Assembly (NCBI GenBank): GCA_902597865.1
Contig: CACJZL010000001.1
Span: forward strand, 58,340-122,339
Reading direction: 5' to 3'
Source of the DNA: an uncultured Pelagibacteraceae bacterium
Lineage (GTDB): Bacteria > Pseudomonadota > Alphaproteobacteria > Pelagibacterales > Pelagibacteraceae
DNA length: 64,000 nucleotides
In this document: positions 30,499 to 40,306 of the stretch, piece after piece
Numbering within the stretch: position 1 is the stretch's first letter
Layout of the letters: each line of letters begins with the position of its first letter
Position numbers and translations under genes: made by a program
Notes under the pieces: generated by a model
Told to the model about the DNA's origin: nothing
Seen by the model: only the letters and a program-made list of their open reading frames with translations
Databases searched by the model: none

Positions 30499-33032
30499 TT
30501 TATTATTAAATTTACCAATTTATTTTTGATAATTATATGTTTAAAAATACTCTTTTCTTCGAGAAGATTTATTATTTTTTTATCTTTTTTTACATTTTCT
30601 AAAAGTTTTTTTTCATCTAAATTTTTTTCAATTTTCATCAAAGACTTTTTTTTACCATTAATTTGTATCACTATGTTTACAAATTTTTCCTCTAGATATT
30701 CTTTTTGAGCAACAGGCCAAGATATATTGCCGTTTACCTGAATGTCATCTAAACACTCTGATACTAGGTGAGGGAGTATTGGAAACATTAAAATCAAAAT
30801 CTTTGAATAATTTTCTTCAAGACTCTTTACATCCAATTTTGTAATTTCTTTACTTAAAAAGTTATAAGTTTCGTGAAGGTAAGCAATTAAAACATTCATA
30901 TTAAATTTTTCTAAACTAGATGTATATTTTTCAATTAGTTTGTTTGTATAAATAGTTAAATCGGTATTATGGTTTTTTCTTTTTTTATTCTTAATTTCAT
31001 TAATTATTTTTTTATGTAACATCCAAAATTTTTGAATAAATTTATATGCTGCAATCATACCTTGTTCAGACCATTGTACGTCTTTCTCTGGTGGACTGTC
31101 AGACAAAATAAAAAATCTAACAGCATCAGCGCCAAATTGGTCCATGATTTTTTCAGGATCAATAGTATTTTTCTTCGATTTTGACATTGACTCCGATGGT
31201 CCAACTAAAATTTTTTTTTTGTCTTTAATTCTATAAAAGTCTTTCCCATTTTCAGTGAAAACTTCATCTGGACTCAACCATTTATTATTTTCATCTTTAT
31301 AAGTTTCATGACATACCATTCCTTGAGTAAAAAGACCTTGAAATGGCTCTGGCGAAATAAAATCTTTATTTTCAAAATTCAAAGCTTGCATAAAAAATCT
31401 AGAATATAATAAATGTAAAATCGCGTGTTCTACTCCACCTATATATTGATCAACAGGCATCCAATATTTTATATCTTCCAAAGTAAAACCATATTTATCA
31501 TTTTTAGGTGTACAAAAACGCAGAAAGTACCAAGAAGAATCAACGAAAGTATCAAGTGTATCAGTATCTAGATTGCAGTTTTGTCCATCGATTTTAATTT
31601 CTTTCCATTTTTGCTGATGATCTAAAGGGTTTCCTTTTGTATTAAGGTTTATTTTTTCTGGAAGTTTAATTGGCAACATTTCTTTAGGAACTTTGATGAT
31701 ATTTCCATCTTTATTATATGCAATTGGTATGGGGCATCCCCAGTATCTTTGACGCGATATCCCCCAATCTTTAAGTCTAAAATTAATTTTCTTTTTTCCT
31801 AAATTTTTTTTTGTGATGTAATCAATGCTTTTTTCGATTGCTTCTCCTGGTGTTTTTAGACCATTCAAAAAGGATGAATTTATCATTAAGCCATCTTCAA
31901 CAAAAGCCTCATCTTTAACTTTAAAATCGTCATTTTTGTCTTTAGGTTTAACGACAGTTTTAATCTCTAATTTGTATTTTTTTGCAAATTCAAAGTCTCT
32001 TTGATCGTGAGCAGGACAACCAAAAACAGCTCCAAAGCCGTAGTCCATTAGAACGAAATTTGCAAAATATACCGGAACTTTTATTTTTGGATCCATAGGA
32101 TTAAGCGCTTGAAGATTTGTTTTAAAACCAATTTTTTCAGCTTGAGCGATAGATTCTTCAGTTGTTCCAGTTTTTGAACACTCGTTTCTAAACTTTTGGA
32201 ATTCAATACTTTTTTCAAAATGTTTCGATAAAGGATGATCAATAGATACAGCTAAAAATGAGAATCCAAACAATGTGTCAGGCCTTGTTGTAAAACATTT
32301 TATGTTTTTAACTGGCAAATCTCCTTCAATTTTAAAATCTATTTCACAACCAAATGATTTGCCAATCCAGTTTTTTTGCATTGTTTTTACTTTATTTGGC
32401 CATTCTGATAGATCATCTAAACCATCTAGTAATTGTTCTGAAAATCTTGATATATTAAAAAACCATTGATTTAATTTTTTTCTTTCTACTTGTGCTCCAG
32501 ATCTCCATCCTTTTCCATCTATAACTTGTTCGTTAGCAAGCACAGTTTGATCGACAGGGTCCCAATTAACATAATTTTCTTTTCTATAAACCAATCCTTT
32601 TTCGAATAATTCCAGAAAAAAAAGTTGCTGATGTTTGTAATAGTCTGGAGAACACGTGGATATTTCTCTATCCCAATCTATTGAAAGTCCCAATCTTTGG
32701 AGTTGAGTTTTCATTGTAGATATATTTTTTTCTGTCCATTCTTTTGGATCTAAGTTATTTTCCCTTGCTGCGTTCTCAGCTGGCATTCCAAAAGAGTCCC
32801 ATCCCATTGGATGAAGAACGTTAAAATCTTGTAATTTTTTGAACCTGGCCAAAACATCCCCAATTGTATAATTTCTTACATGTCCCATGTGAATTTTTCC
32901 AGACGGGTAAGGGAACATTTCTAGACAATAAAATTTTTTTTTATTTTTATTAATACTGGATTTAAAAGTTTTGTTTTTAGACCAAAAATCCTGCCATTTT
33001 TTTTCAACTATTTTAAAATTGTATCTGTCCAC
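30495..33032 (-). CDS. leuS: Leucyl-tRNA synthetase
   Basis: [31 protein letters not shown]-type [12 protein letters not shown]; 845 aa. Confidence 0.98.
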   Translation of the reverse strand: MDRYNFKIVEKKWQDFWSKNKTFKSSINKNKKKFYCLEMFPYPSGKIHMGHVRNYTIGDVLARFKKLQDFNVLHPMGWDSFGMPAENAARENNLDPKEWTEKNISTMKTQLQRLGLSIDWDREISTCSPDYYKHQQLFFLELFEKGLVYRKENYVNWDPVDQTVLANEQVIDGKGWRSGAQVERKKLNQWFFNISRFSEQLLDGLDDLSEWPNKVKTMQKNWIGKSFGCEIDFKIEGDLPVKNIKCFTTRPDTLFGFSFLAVSIDHPLSKHFEKSIEFQKFRNECSKTGTTEESIAQAEKIGFKTNLQALNPMDPKIKVPVYFANFVLMDYGFGAVFGCPAHDQRDFEFAKKYKLEIKTVVKPKDKNDDFKVKDEAFVEDGLMINSSFLNGLKTPGEAIEKSIDYITKKNLGKKKINFRLKDWGISRQRYWGCPIPIAYNKDGNIIKVPKEMLPIKLPEKINLNTKGNPLDHQQKWKEIKIDGQNCNLDTDTLDTFVDSSWYFLRFCTPKNDKYGFTLEDIKYWMPVDQYIGGVEHAILHLLYSRFFMQALNFENKDFISPEPFQGLFTQGMVCHETYKDENNKWLSPDEVFTENGKDFYRIKDKKKILVGPSESMSKSKKNTIDPEKIMDQFGADAVRFFILSDSPPEKDVQWSEQGMIAAYKFIQKFWMLHKKIINEIKNKKRKNHNTDLTIYTNKLIEKYTSSLEKFNMNVLIAYLHETYNFLSKEITKLDVKSLEENYSKILILMFPILPHLVSECLDDIQVNGNISWPVAQKEYLEEKFVNIVIQINGKKKSLMKIEKNLDEKKLLENVKKDKKIINLLEEKSIFKHIIIKNKLVNLIIK

Positions 33033-33054
33033 CTAAGAAAAATTTATTTACCTG

Positions 33055-33627
33055 TTATTTTTTTTTAATTAAACCCACGCCTCTTTTTTTTCCTTCAGTT
33101 TCTCTATATTTTTTGAAATCATCTTTTTCAAATAATGCAGCCTTTTTTAAAATTGCCAACTTTAATTCACTTTCAAGTTTTGATTTAATTTTTTTCGTAT
33201 TACAATTATTGTTTGTGTCACATTTTTTCTCAAATACTAATACTTTAATCGCGTCAGCTCTAATCTCATTTGTCATGAATCGAACGGTAATCTTTAGTTC
33301 CCTATTATTAGCACTGTCATTTTCTGTTGAGAACCACTCTGTAATTATTATTCCTCCAGAGTAACTTGCATTTGTTAAAGGCACAAAATCAAACACATCA
33401 ATGGCACCTCTCCAGAGTGGATTGGATGAAGCAAAATCAAAATCTCCACCACGAGTAGCTCCTTTACCAAATCTAATGCCTCTACCTTCTTGAATATTTT
33501 TCCTCACCCTTTCATCCACGTTTACAGGGTTATCTTTGACATCTGATCTCTTGTACAAACCACAAGAATTTAGAAAATATAAAGTAAAAATTGTTAATAG
33601 AGTGAATTTGATAAGTTTTAATTTCAT
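33055..33627 (-). CDS. DUF3576-type lipoprotein
   Basis: Lipobox LNSCGLYKR; RFGKGATRGGDFDFASSNPLWRGAIDVFDFVPLTNASYSGGIIITEWF. Confidence 0.75.
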   Translation of the reverse strand: MKLKLIKFTLLTIFTLYFLNSCGLYKRSDVKDNPVNVDERVRKNIQEGRGIRFGKGATRGGDFDFASSNPLWRGAIDVFDFVPLTNASYSGGIIITEWFSTENDSANNRELKITVRFMTNEIRADAIKVLVFEKKCDTNNNCNTKKIKSKLESELKLAILKKAALFEKDDFKKYRETEGKKRGVGLIKKK

Positions 33628-33811
33628 GAAAATTATAAATATCAGAAAATGATAATTATCTCAGAATTATTTAAAATTGGGCTAAATTTAGTGATAAAAA
33701 TATCACACTATAGGAAAAAAAGCACTATTTTATTACAAAATCGACAGTTTAAGGGATTTTCTGATAAAAAACCTCTGTTCATATGAATACAACAATTTAA
33801 AGGAGTAAATT

Positions 33812-34903
33812 ATGAATAACATTAAAAAAATTGGACTTACAGCTTTAGCAGGTTCGCTAGTAGCTTTAGGTTCAGCAAACTCAGGAGAAATGTCTGTTTC
33901 TGGTGGTATAAACGCTACACTGAAGTTCGGTGCAGGTACAGGTAACAACAATACAGGCAGATCTATCGGTGCAGATAGAGACGTATCTTTCACTGGTGGT
34001 GGAGAATTAGATAACGGAACAACGTTTTCTATGACAACAACTACTAATGATGATATGGGATTATCAGCATCAACAACAACAATCACAACACCATCATTTG
34101 GTTCATTCCAATTAGGTAGTGGTACAGGTTCAGCAGCTGGAGCATACGATGAAGAAGTTCCAACAGCTTACGAACAAGTATCAGATAATAAAGAAACTAT
34201 GGCTAACCAAATTGGTAACTTCATGGATAATAACCATGTTATGTACACATCACCAACACTTGAAGTGTTAGGTGCATCTATTACAGCACATTTAGGTTAT
34301 TCTCCACAAGCATCAGATGATAAAGTTGGTGACGGTGGAACAGTATCTTACAGTGCAACAAATGGTGCAGGTAAAGAAGCTGGTATTACAATTGCATACG
34401 AAGGCCTAAAATTAGGTTTCTACGGAGCTGAAAGAGAAAACACTACACCTAATGCAGCAACTGGTCAGCAAATTACTGACGAGTTCAATGGTGCATGGTA
34501 CGCTAAGTACTCTTTTGGACCAGTATCAATTGGTTACTCAGAAACGTACATGGACGGTGGTGTAACACAAGCTCTAGGTAGTGAGAAAACAACTTCTGCT
34601 AAAGCAGAGAGAACAGCTGGCGGTATCTTTACGGGTGAACAAATGTCAATTGCGTTTAACGTAAATGACAATATGTCAATCTCGTACACTACATCAGATG
34701 AAACTTACGACACTCAGGACAATGCAGTAACATCTGTAACGACTGATGATGACGTAACAGAGTCAATCGATGCGATTCAGGTTGCTTACTCTATGGGTGG
34801 TATGTCAATTAAAGCATACAACATGGAAGTAACTAATCCAGATCAAGACGATGATGCAGCTGATACAAGCGTAACTGAAATTGCTTTAGGATTTGCATTC
34901 TAA
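33812..34903 (+). CDS. Outer-membrane porin (SAR11-type)
   Basis: Signal peptide MNNIKKIGLTALAGSLVALGSANSGEMSVSGGINATLKF; alternating beta-strand pattern; terminal aromatic IALGFAF. Confidence 0.88.
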   Translation: MNNIKKIGLTALAGSLVALGSANSGEMSVSGGINATLKFGAGTGNNNTGRSIGADRDVSFTGGGELDNGTTFSMTTTTNDDMGLSASTTTITTPSFGSFQLGSGTGSAAGAYDEEVPTAYEQVSDNKETMANQIGNFMDNNHVMYTSPTLEVLGASITAHLGYSPQASDDKVGDGGTVSYSATNGAGKEAGITIAYEGLKLGFYGAERENTTPNAATGQQITDEFNGAWYAKYSFGPVSIGYSETYMDGGVTQALGSEKTTSAKAERTAGGIFTGEQMSIAFNVNDNMSISYTTSDETYDTQDNAVTSVTTDDDVTESIDAIQVAYSMGGMSIKAYNMEVTNPDQDDDAADTSVTEIALGFAF

Positions 34904-34921
34904 TTTAATTTAGTTTTAATA

Positions 34922-35477
34922 TTAAAACGGCCCGGTATTTATACTTGGGCCGTTTTTTTTTATCCAGGATATTGCTGCCACCCCATAAGGGGAACAAAGT
35001 TTTGATCTTTTGAGAGTTTTGAAGTTAATGCCTCCGAGCAATATAATCTTATTTTCTGTTAAATTTTTTAGTAAATTCGTCTTTATAACATCAAGAAACT
35101 TCTTTTTTTTTTTCGTTTTTAAAAACTGGACATAAAAAAATTTTTGAGCAGCCTTGTTTTTCTTTAATCTTAAGCTCTGTTGCATTGTGAGCCGAGCCTA
35201 TTAATTCAAGTCTTTTTTTCGCTATATTTCTAAACCTTAAATTTTTAACAAATGAGGGTATATACAAACCATCAAAATTATACTTAGTTGCATCCTTTAA
35301 ATTATTCGAGATATAAACTTTTCTTCTATTATTTCTACAATGCATAATTAATTTTCTCAGTTCCTTAGGGTCATTTTTTTTATTATAATTTCTATATATT
35401 AAAGAAATTTGAGTAGATAATTTTTCAATTTCATTTTCGTTAAATTCATCTATAAAATAATAAATCTTAATATTCAT
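34922..35477 (-). pseudogene. ThiE/TenI-like (thiamine phosphate synthase family) protein, split by a one-base frameshift
   Basis: ORFs 35091..35477 and 34922..35185 join at an 11-A tract (coding strand); removing one A gives FKNE-KKKKFLDVIKTNLLKNL...IILLGGI..GVAAISW. Confidence 0.65.
34924..34961 (+). terminator. Rho-independent terminator of the porin
   Basis: AAAACGGCCC-GGTATTTATACTT-GGGCCGTTTTTTTTT. Confidence 0.92.
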
Positions 35478-36144
35478 ATGGAGAATGTAGTAAAAAATTT
35501 TGATTTAGTAAAAGGGGAAATAAGCAATTTTAAAAAAGCTAATATTATTGCTGTATCAAAAACATTTCCAATTAGTCATATATTGCCTTTAATAAATCAT
35601 GGTCATCAACATTTTGGAGAAAATAAAGTTCAAGAAGCCCAAGAAAAATGGACATCAATAAAGACAGATTTTCCACATTTAAAATTACATTTAATTGGCA
35701 AATTACAAACTAATAAAGTTAAGTTCGCTTTACCTTTATTTGATTATATTCATTCATTAGATAATATTAAACTTGCAGAAAAAATATCTTTAGAACAAGA
35801 AAAGAAGAACTTTAAACCCAAAATTTTTATTCAAATAAACTTAGGTAAAGAAAATCAAAAGTCAGGTATTGATGAAAATGACCTGGAAAACTTTTACAAA
35901 ATATGTGTAACTAAATATAATCTTAACATCATAGGTATTATGTGTTTACCACCATTTGATGAAGATCCGATTCCTTTTTTTAAAAAAGATGCAAAACTTA
36001 TCTGAAAGTTTGAATTTAAAAGAAATTAGTATGGGAATGTCGAATGATTACATGGATGCGTTAAGGTTTAAAGCAACATATATAAGAGTTGGTTCTAAAA
36101 TTTTTGGAAACAGAAAGCCCCCTGTACAGAATCAAATTACTTAG
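35478..36144 (+). pseudogene. YggS/PROSC-family PLP-binding protein, split by a one-base frameshift
   Basis: ORF 35478..36005 (IAVSKTFPISHI..HFGENKVQEAQEKW..HLIGKLQTNKVK) continues in 35956..36144 (LKEISMGMSNDYMDA..YIRVGSKIFGNR); one extra base in TTTTTTTAAAAAA near 35975. Confidence 0.85.
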
Positions 36145-36205
36145 ATAATTAACTCTATTTCCATCATCTAGACACTTTATTGGAGGTTTGTTAAAGTATA
36201 AGATT

Positions 36206-37501
36206 ATGAAAAAAAACCCTAGTAACTTTTTAGGACCGTCTCAGCAGCAACTAAATGATCTCTTAAAATACTATCAAAATAAACAATACGAAAATGCTGA
36301 AAAATTAGCAGTGTCCATTACTAAAGATTTTCCTAAGCATCAATTTTCTTGGAAGGTTCTTGCTGCTGCACTCAAACAAAATGGAAGGATAGATGAGTCT
36401 TTAGTCGCTAGTCAAAAATCTGTGCAGTTAGATCCTCAGGACGCTGAAGCTTATTACAATTTGGGTATTGTAATGCAAGAACTGGGAAGATTAGATGAGG
36501 CTGAGGTAAGCTACAAAAAAGCTTTAACATTAAAACCTGACCATAAAACTCATAACAACTTGGGTATCGTTATGCAAGAAATGGGAAGATTAGATGAGGC
36601 TGAGGTAAGCTACAAAAAAGCTTTAACATTAAAACCCGATTTTATACAAGCTATTAAAAATAGATGGTTACTTCTGTTTAGTCAAAAAAGATTCGAAGAA
36701 GCGTTATTAGATGCTGACTTGTGTATTTCCAAAGGTTCAGGACAGCTTGATTTAACAACATTATATGCATTGGGTAAAATTGACGAAATTTATAAAAGGC
36801 TTGAAGTTAGATCTAAAATTGATGGTGAAAATATCACTATTGCTGCTTTTGCTTCATTTATAGCTGAAGTAGAGAAAAAAAATACTGCATATAATTTTTG
36901 TCCTAATCCTATAGATTTTGTACATAATGCAAACTTATCAACTCATATAAATGATTCTAATAGTTATATTGATGAGTTAATTCATGAACTAGATAGTGTA
37001 AAAAAAATTTGGCAGCCATCTAAAAAAACTACTGTTGGTGGATTTCAAACACTAACTGGACTTAATTTATTTGATAGTCCAACAGGTAAAGTAGAACAAC
37101 TCAAATCAATTATTATTAATGAACTAGATGTATATCTGAAGAAATATAGTAATAAGTCTTGTTCATATATTAAAAAATGGCCATTCCAAAATTATCTTAA
37201 TGCATGGTATGTGGTGTTAAAAAAACAGGGATATCAGAATCCACATATCCATCCAGGTGGATGGTTGAGTGGAGTGATTTATTTAAAAGTTGTACCATCA
37301 CTAGATAAAAATGAAGGAGCAATTGAATTTAGTTTAAATGGTGAATATTACTCAAATGTGAATTCTCCTAAATTAATCCATCAACCAAAGTTAGGAGACA
37401 TAGTTTTTTTTCCGTCCTCGTTGCATCATAGAACCATACCTTTCTCAACAAATACTGATAGAATTATAGTTTCTTTTGACTTAAAGCCAAAGCAGGTCTG
37501 A
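36206..37501 (+). CDS. TPR-repeat protein with C-terminal 2OG-Fe(II) oxygenase-like domain
   Basis: TPR units DAEAYYNLGIVMQELGRLDEAEVSYKKALTLKPD; C-terminal NPHIHPGGWLSGVIYLKV..GDIVFFPSSLHHRTIPF. Confidence 0.82.
   Translation: MKKNPSNFLGPSQQQLNDLLKYYQNKQYENAEKLAVSITKDFPKHQFSWKVLAAALKQNGRIDESLVASQKSVQLDPQDAEAYYNLGIVMQELGRLDEAEVSYKKALTLKPDHKTHNNLGIVMQEMGRLDEAEVSYKKALTLKPDFIQAIKNRWLLLFSQKRFEEALLDADLCISKGSGQLDLTTLYALGKIDEIYKRLEVRSKIDGENITIAAFASFIAEVEKKNTAYNFCPNPIDFVHNANLSTHINDSNSYIDELIHELDSVKKIWQPSKKTTVGGFQTLTGLNLFDSPTGKVEQLKSIIINELDVYLKKYSNKSCSYIKKWPFQNYLNAWYVVLKKQGYQNPHIHPGGWLSGVIYLKVVPSLDKNEGAIEFSLNGEYYSNVNSPKLIHQPKLGDIVFFPSSLHHRTIPFSTNTDRIIVSFDLKPKQV
36483..36636 (+). repeat. Recently duplicated TPR unit (two identical 55-nt blocks, 99-bp period)
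   Basis: TGGGAAGATTAGATGAGGCTGAGGTAAGCTACAAAAAAGCTTTAACATTAAAACC at 36483-36537 and 36582-36636. Confidence 0.92.
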
Positions 37502-37993
37502 CTAAGTTATTTTAATCTTTGAATTCCTTTTTATTATTTTCAGTAATATTTCAAGATCATTTAAACTTAAAGCTATACATCCTCTAGTGTGTTTATAATT
37601 ATTTGTAACGTGAATAAAAATAGCACTTCCTTTGTTCTTGATTATTTTTTTTGTATTATAACCAATTATAATTATGATATCGTAAATTTTATCTTTTCTA
37701 AAAAATTTTTCCCCCTTATTTTGTTTATTTAATTTAATTTTTTTATTGTATCGAATATTTTTGGGATCATCACACCAACCCAATTTTTTTTGTATTTTTA
37801 TTGTTTTTAATTCTGTGTCAGGTTTAGCTATTCTATCGCCCCTGTAATAAACTGGCCCTAGTGAAAATGTGCCTTTGGGAGTGCAATTATCTCCCTCTAT
37901 TTTATTTTTTTTTAAACCATTTTTACCAATAGAGCACTTAAATTCAAAATCATCACAAATTAAGGTGTCTTTATTTTTCAACTTAATTATCAT
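37502..37993 (-). CDS. L,D-transpeptidase (YkuD) family protein
   Basis: AIFIHVTNNYKHTRGCIALSLNDLEILL catalytic H..GC motif. Confidence 0.83.
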   Translation of the reverse strand: MIIKLKNKDTLICDDFEFKCSIGKNGLKKNKIEGDNCTPKGTFSLGPVYYRGDRIAKPDTELKTIKIQKKLGWCDDPKNIRYNKKIKLNKQNKGEKFFRKDKIYDIIIIIGYNTKKIIKNKGSAIFIHVTNNYKHTRGCIALSLNDLEILLKIIKRNSKIKIT

Positions 37994-38007
37994 AGGTTAT
38001 AAAGTAT

Positions 38008-38599
38008 ATGGTAAATCAAAAATTATACATAATAAATTTATCGAATTTTTACGATATCTTAAGCGAACTTAAAGAACACATTAATTTTGATTTATTAAAA
38101 TTTGATAATAAAGATATTTTTTTTGATAAATACCATATCAAAAGTATTTCAATAGAAAACTCTATCTTAATTGTATCTGAAACCGAATATGATTTTTTTG
38201 TTAAGAATATAAATGAAGACCAAATAATTAAATTTAAACCGCCGATAAATATTTTAACTTTTATGGAAAGCTTAAATGTTAGATTCATTCAAAAAAAATA
38301 TCAAGATCAGTCGAATGTAAACATTAAAGATTTTTTTTTGGACATAAATTCAAGAGTATTAAAAAAAGATGAATCAAGTCTAAAACTAACCGAACGGGAA
38401 GCTGAAATGTTGTTGTTCTTAAAAAATTCAAGAAAACCAGTAAATGTTGAAACTTTGGAAAAAGAAAATTTGGCAACATTCTTATGATCTCGAAACCCAT
38501 ACAGTTGAAACTCACATTTATAGACTTAGAAAAAAAATAAAAGCTGAGTTTGGAAATGATGATTTAATAAAAAGTAAAAAAAATGGATATACTATTTGA
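38008..38599 (+). pseudogene. OmpR-type winged-helix transcriptional regulator, split by a one-base frameshift
   Basis: ORF ends ..LKLTEREAEMLLFLKNSRKPVNVETLEKE(NLATFL*); +1 frame continues IWQHSYDLETHTVETHIYRLRKKIKAEFGNDDLIKSKKNGYTI*. Confidence 0.82.
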
Positions 38600-38706
38600 T
38601 GAAAAAGAAAAATTTTATTGCAAAAGATTTATTTTCAAAAAAATATAAACCAAGAATAATTAAGCCAAGAAAAGGAAAGGGAAGTTTTAGAAGAAAGAAA
38701 AAGTAA
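38599..38706 (+). CDS. 35-aa basic protein, possible ArfA-like alternative ribosome-rescue factor
   Basis: MKKKNFIAKDLFSKKYKPRIIKPRKGKGSFRRKKK; overlaps the previous stop as ATGA; resembles the LF...R..[12 protein letters not shown] core of E. coli ArfA. Confidence 0.6.
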   Translation: MKKKNFIAKDLFSKKYKPRIIKPRKGKGSFRRKKK

Positions 38707-39636
38707 CTAAATCCGAGCACCTATTTGTTGAATTACTTTTGATGACATCACAGTGCCCTTTTCTAAGCATTCTTTCTGTGACATATTATTAACATGACCA
38801 TGTAAGAAACCTGCTGCGAATAAATCACCAGCGCCAGTTAGGTCAACTATTTTCAAATTTTTTTTAATCCCGCATTCTGTTATTTCATTTCCATTAACAG
38901 ATACAGCCCCCTTCTCACCTCTTGTTATCACTAATAACTTTTTTAATTCTTTGGCAAAATTAATTACATCATCAAAACTTTTTGCATCAATTAAAGATAT
39001 AATTTCCTGTTCATTAGCAAAAGTAATATCTAATTTATTTTTAACTAATTCTAGAAAATGAGGCTTGTGTCTATCTACACAAAATTGATCTGATAATGAC
39101 ATAGCAACTTTATTCGCATTATTTATCGCTTTATCAAATGCTTTTCTTGGATCACCTTCATCCCAAAGATATCCCTCTAAAAAAATAATTTCACTTTTTT
39201 TAATAGCTTCAGCATCAATATCTTTCTCGTTAATCTTTCCAGCTGTACCAAGAAACGTGCACATAGTTCTTTCAGAGTCTGGAGTGACCAATATTAAACA
39301 TGTACCAGTTGGTAACTCTTCTTTCTTTTTAGAATAAAAATATTTAACATTCTCTGTCTTTAAACCATCCTCATATTTTCCGCCAAGATCATCATCATTT
39401 ACTTTACCAATAAATCCAACGTCATTTCCTAACTGTGATAATCCAACAATTGAATTAGCTACTGATCCACCAGAAACGGTTTTTTCAATTTTTAAGTTTG
39501 AAAGTAATTGTTTAAACTCTTTTTCATCAAAAATTAATTTCATTGTGCTTTTTGTAAGGTTATTTTTTTTTATAAATTCATCATCAACTTTACAAATAAC
39601 ATCAACTATTGCGTTTCCGATTCCCAAGATTTTCAT
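38707..39636 (-). CDS. PfkB-family carbohydrate/adenosine kinase
   Basis: GGSVANSIVGLSQLGNDVGFIGKV; DLTGAGDLFAAGFLHG. Confidence 0.93.
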   Translation of the reverse strand: MKILGIGNAIVDVICKVDDEFIKKNNLTKSTMKLIFDEKEFKQLLSNLKIEKTVSGGSVANSIVGLSQLGNDVGFIGKVNDDDLGGKYEDGLKTENVKYFYSKKKEELPTGTCLILVTPDSERTMCTFLGTAGKINEKDIDAEAIKKSEIIFLEGYLWDEGDPRKAFDKAINNANKVAMSLSDQFCVDRHKPHFLELVKNKLDITFANEQEIISLIDAKSFDDVINFAKELKKLLVITRGEKGAVSVNGNEITECGIKKNLKIVDLTGAGDLFAAGFLHGHVNNMSQKECLEKGTVMSSKVIQQIGARI

Positions 39637-39637
39637 T

Positions 39638-40306
39638 TTATGCTTTCTTTGTTTTGACTGGTTTTTTTCTATTAGGATAGCAAGATGTGCAAATTTTACA
39701 AGTTATTCCATAGCAGTCTCTAGCTTTACAAAACTCCCTTCCATAATAGATTATTTGTAAGTGAAGTTTATTCCAATATCTTTTAGGAAATAATCCTTTA
39801 AGATCTTTCTCAGTTTGCACTACATTTTTACCATTAGTAAGTCCCCATCTTTGTGCAAGTCTATGTATATGTGTATCTATTGGAAAAGCAGGATGACCAA
39901 AACCTTGGGACATAACTACACTTGCAGTTTTATGTCCAACACCTGGGAGCTCTTCTAATTGCTCGAAAGTCTTTGGTACCTTGCCGTTATATTTTTCCAT
40001 CAATATTTTTGAAAGATTAAAAATGCTTTTAGCTTTGATCCTAAAAATACCTATTCTTTTTATTAATTTTTCTATTTTTTTTCTACCAAGTTTTACAAAG
40101 TGTTTTGGTTCATGATATTTTGGGTAAATATCTTTTGTAACATTATTCACATTAACATCCGTACATTGAGCAGAAAGCAAAACTGAAATTAAAAGAGTAA
40201 ATACATTTCTACTATGTAAAGGAACCGAAATTTTTGGATATGTTTTATTTAAAATTTTAAGAACTATTTTAGCTCTTTTTTTCTTTTCAGCTTCTATGAG
40301 CCTCAT
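39638..40306 (-). CDS. nth: Endonuclease III
   Basis: LLSAQCTDVNVN; LEELPGVGHKTASVV; 4Fe-4S cysteine cluster CKARDCYGITCKICTSC. Confidence 0.96.
   Translation of the reverse strand: MRLIEAEKKKRAKIVLKILNKTYPKISVPLHSRNVFTLLISVLLSAQCTDVNVNNVTKDIYPKYHEPKHFVKLGRKKIEKLIKRIGIFRIKAKSIFNLSKILMEKYNGKVPKTFEQLEELPGVGHKTASVVMSQGFGHPAFPIDTHIHRLAQRWGLTNGKNVVQTEKDLKGLFPKRYWNKLHLQIIYYGREFCKARDCYGITCKICTSCYPNRKKPVKTKKA

Noticed and set aside
33733-34086. 117-aa ORF antisense to the porin start
   Set aside because: Low-complexity V/P-rich translation produced by the porin's codon usage; porin on + strand has signal peptide, RBS and terminator.
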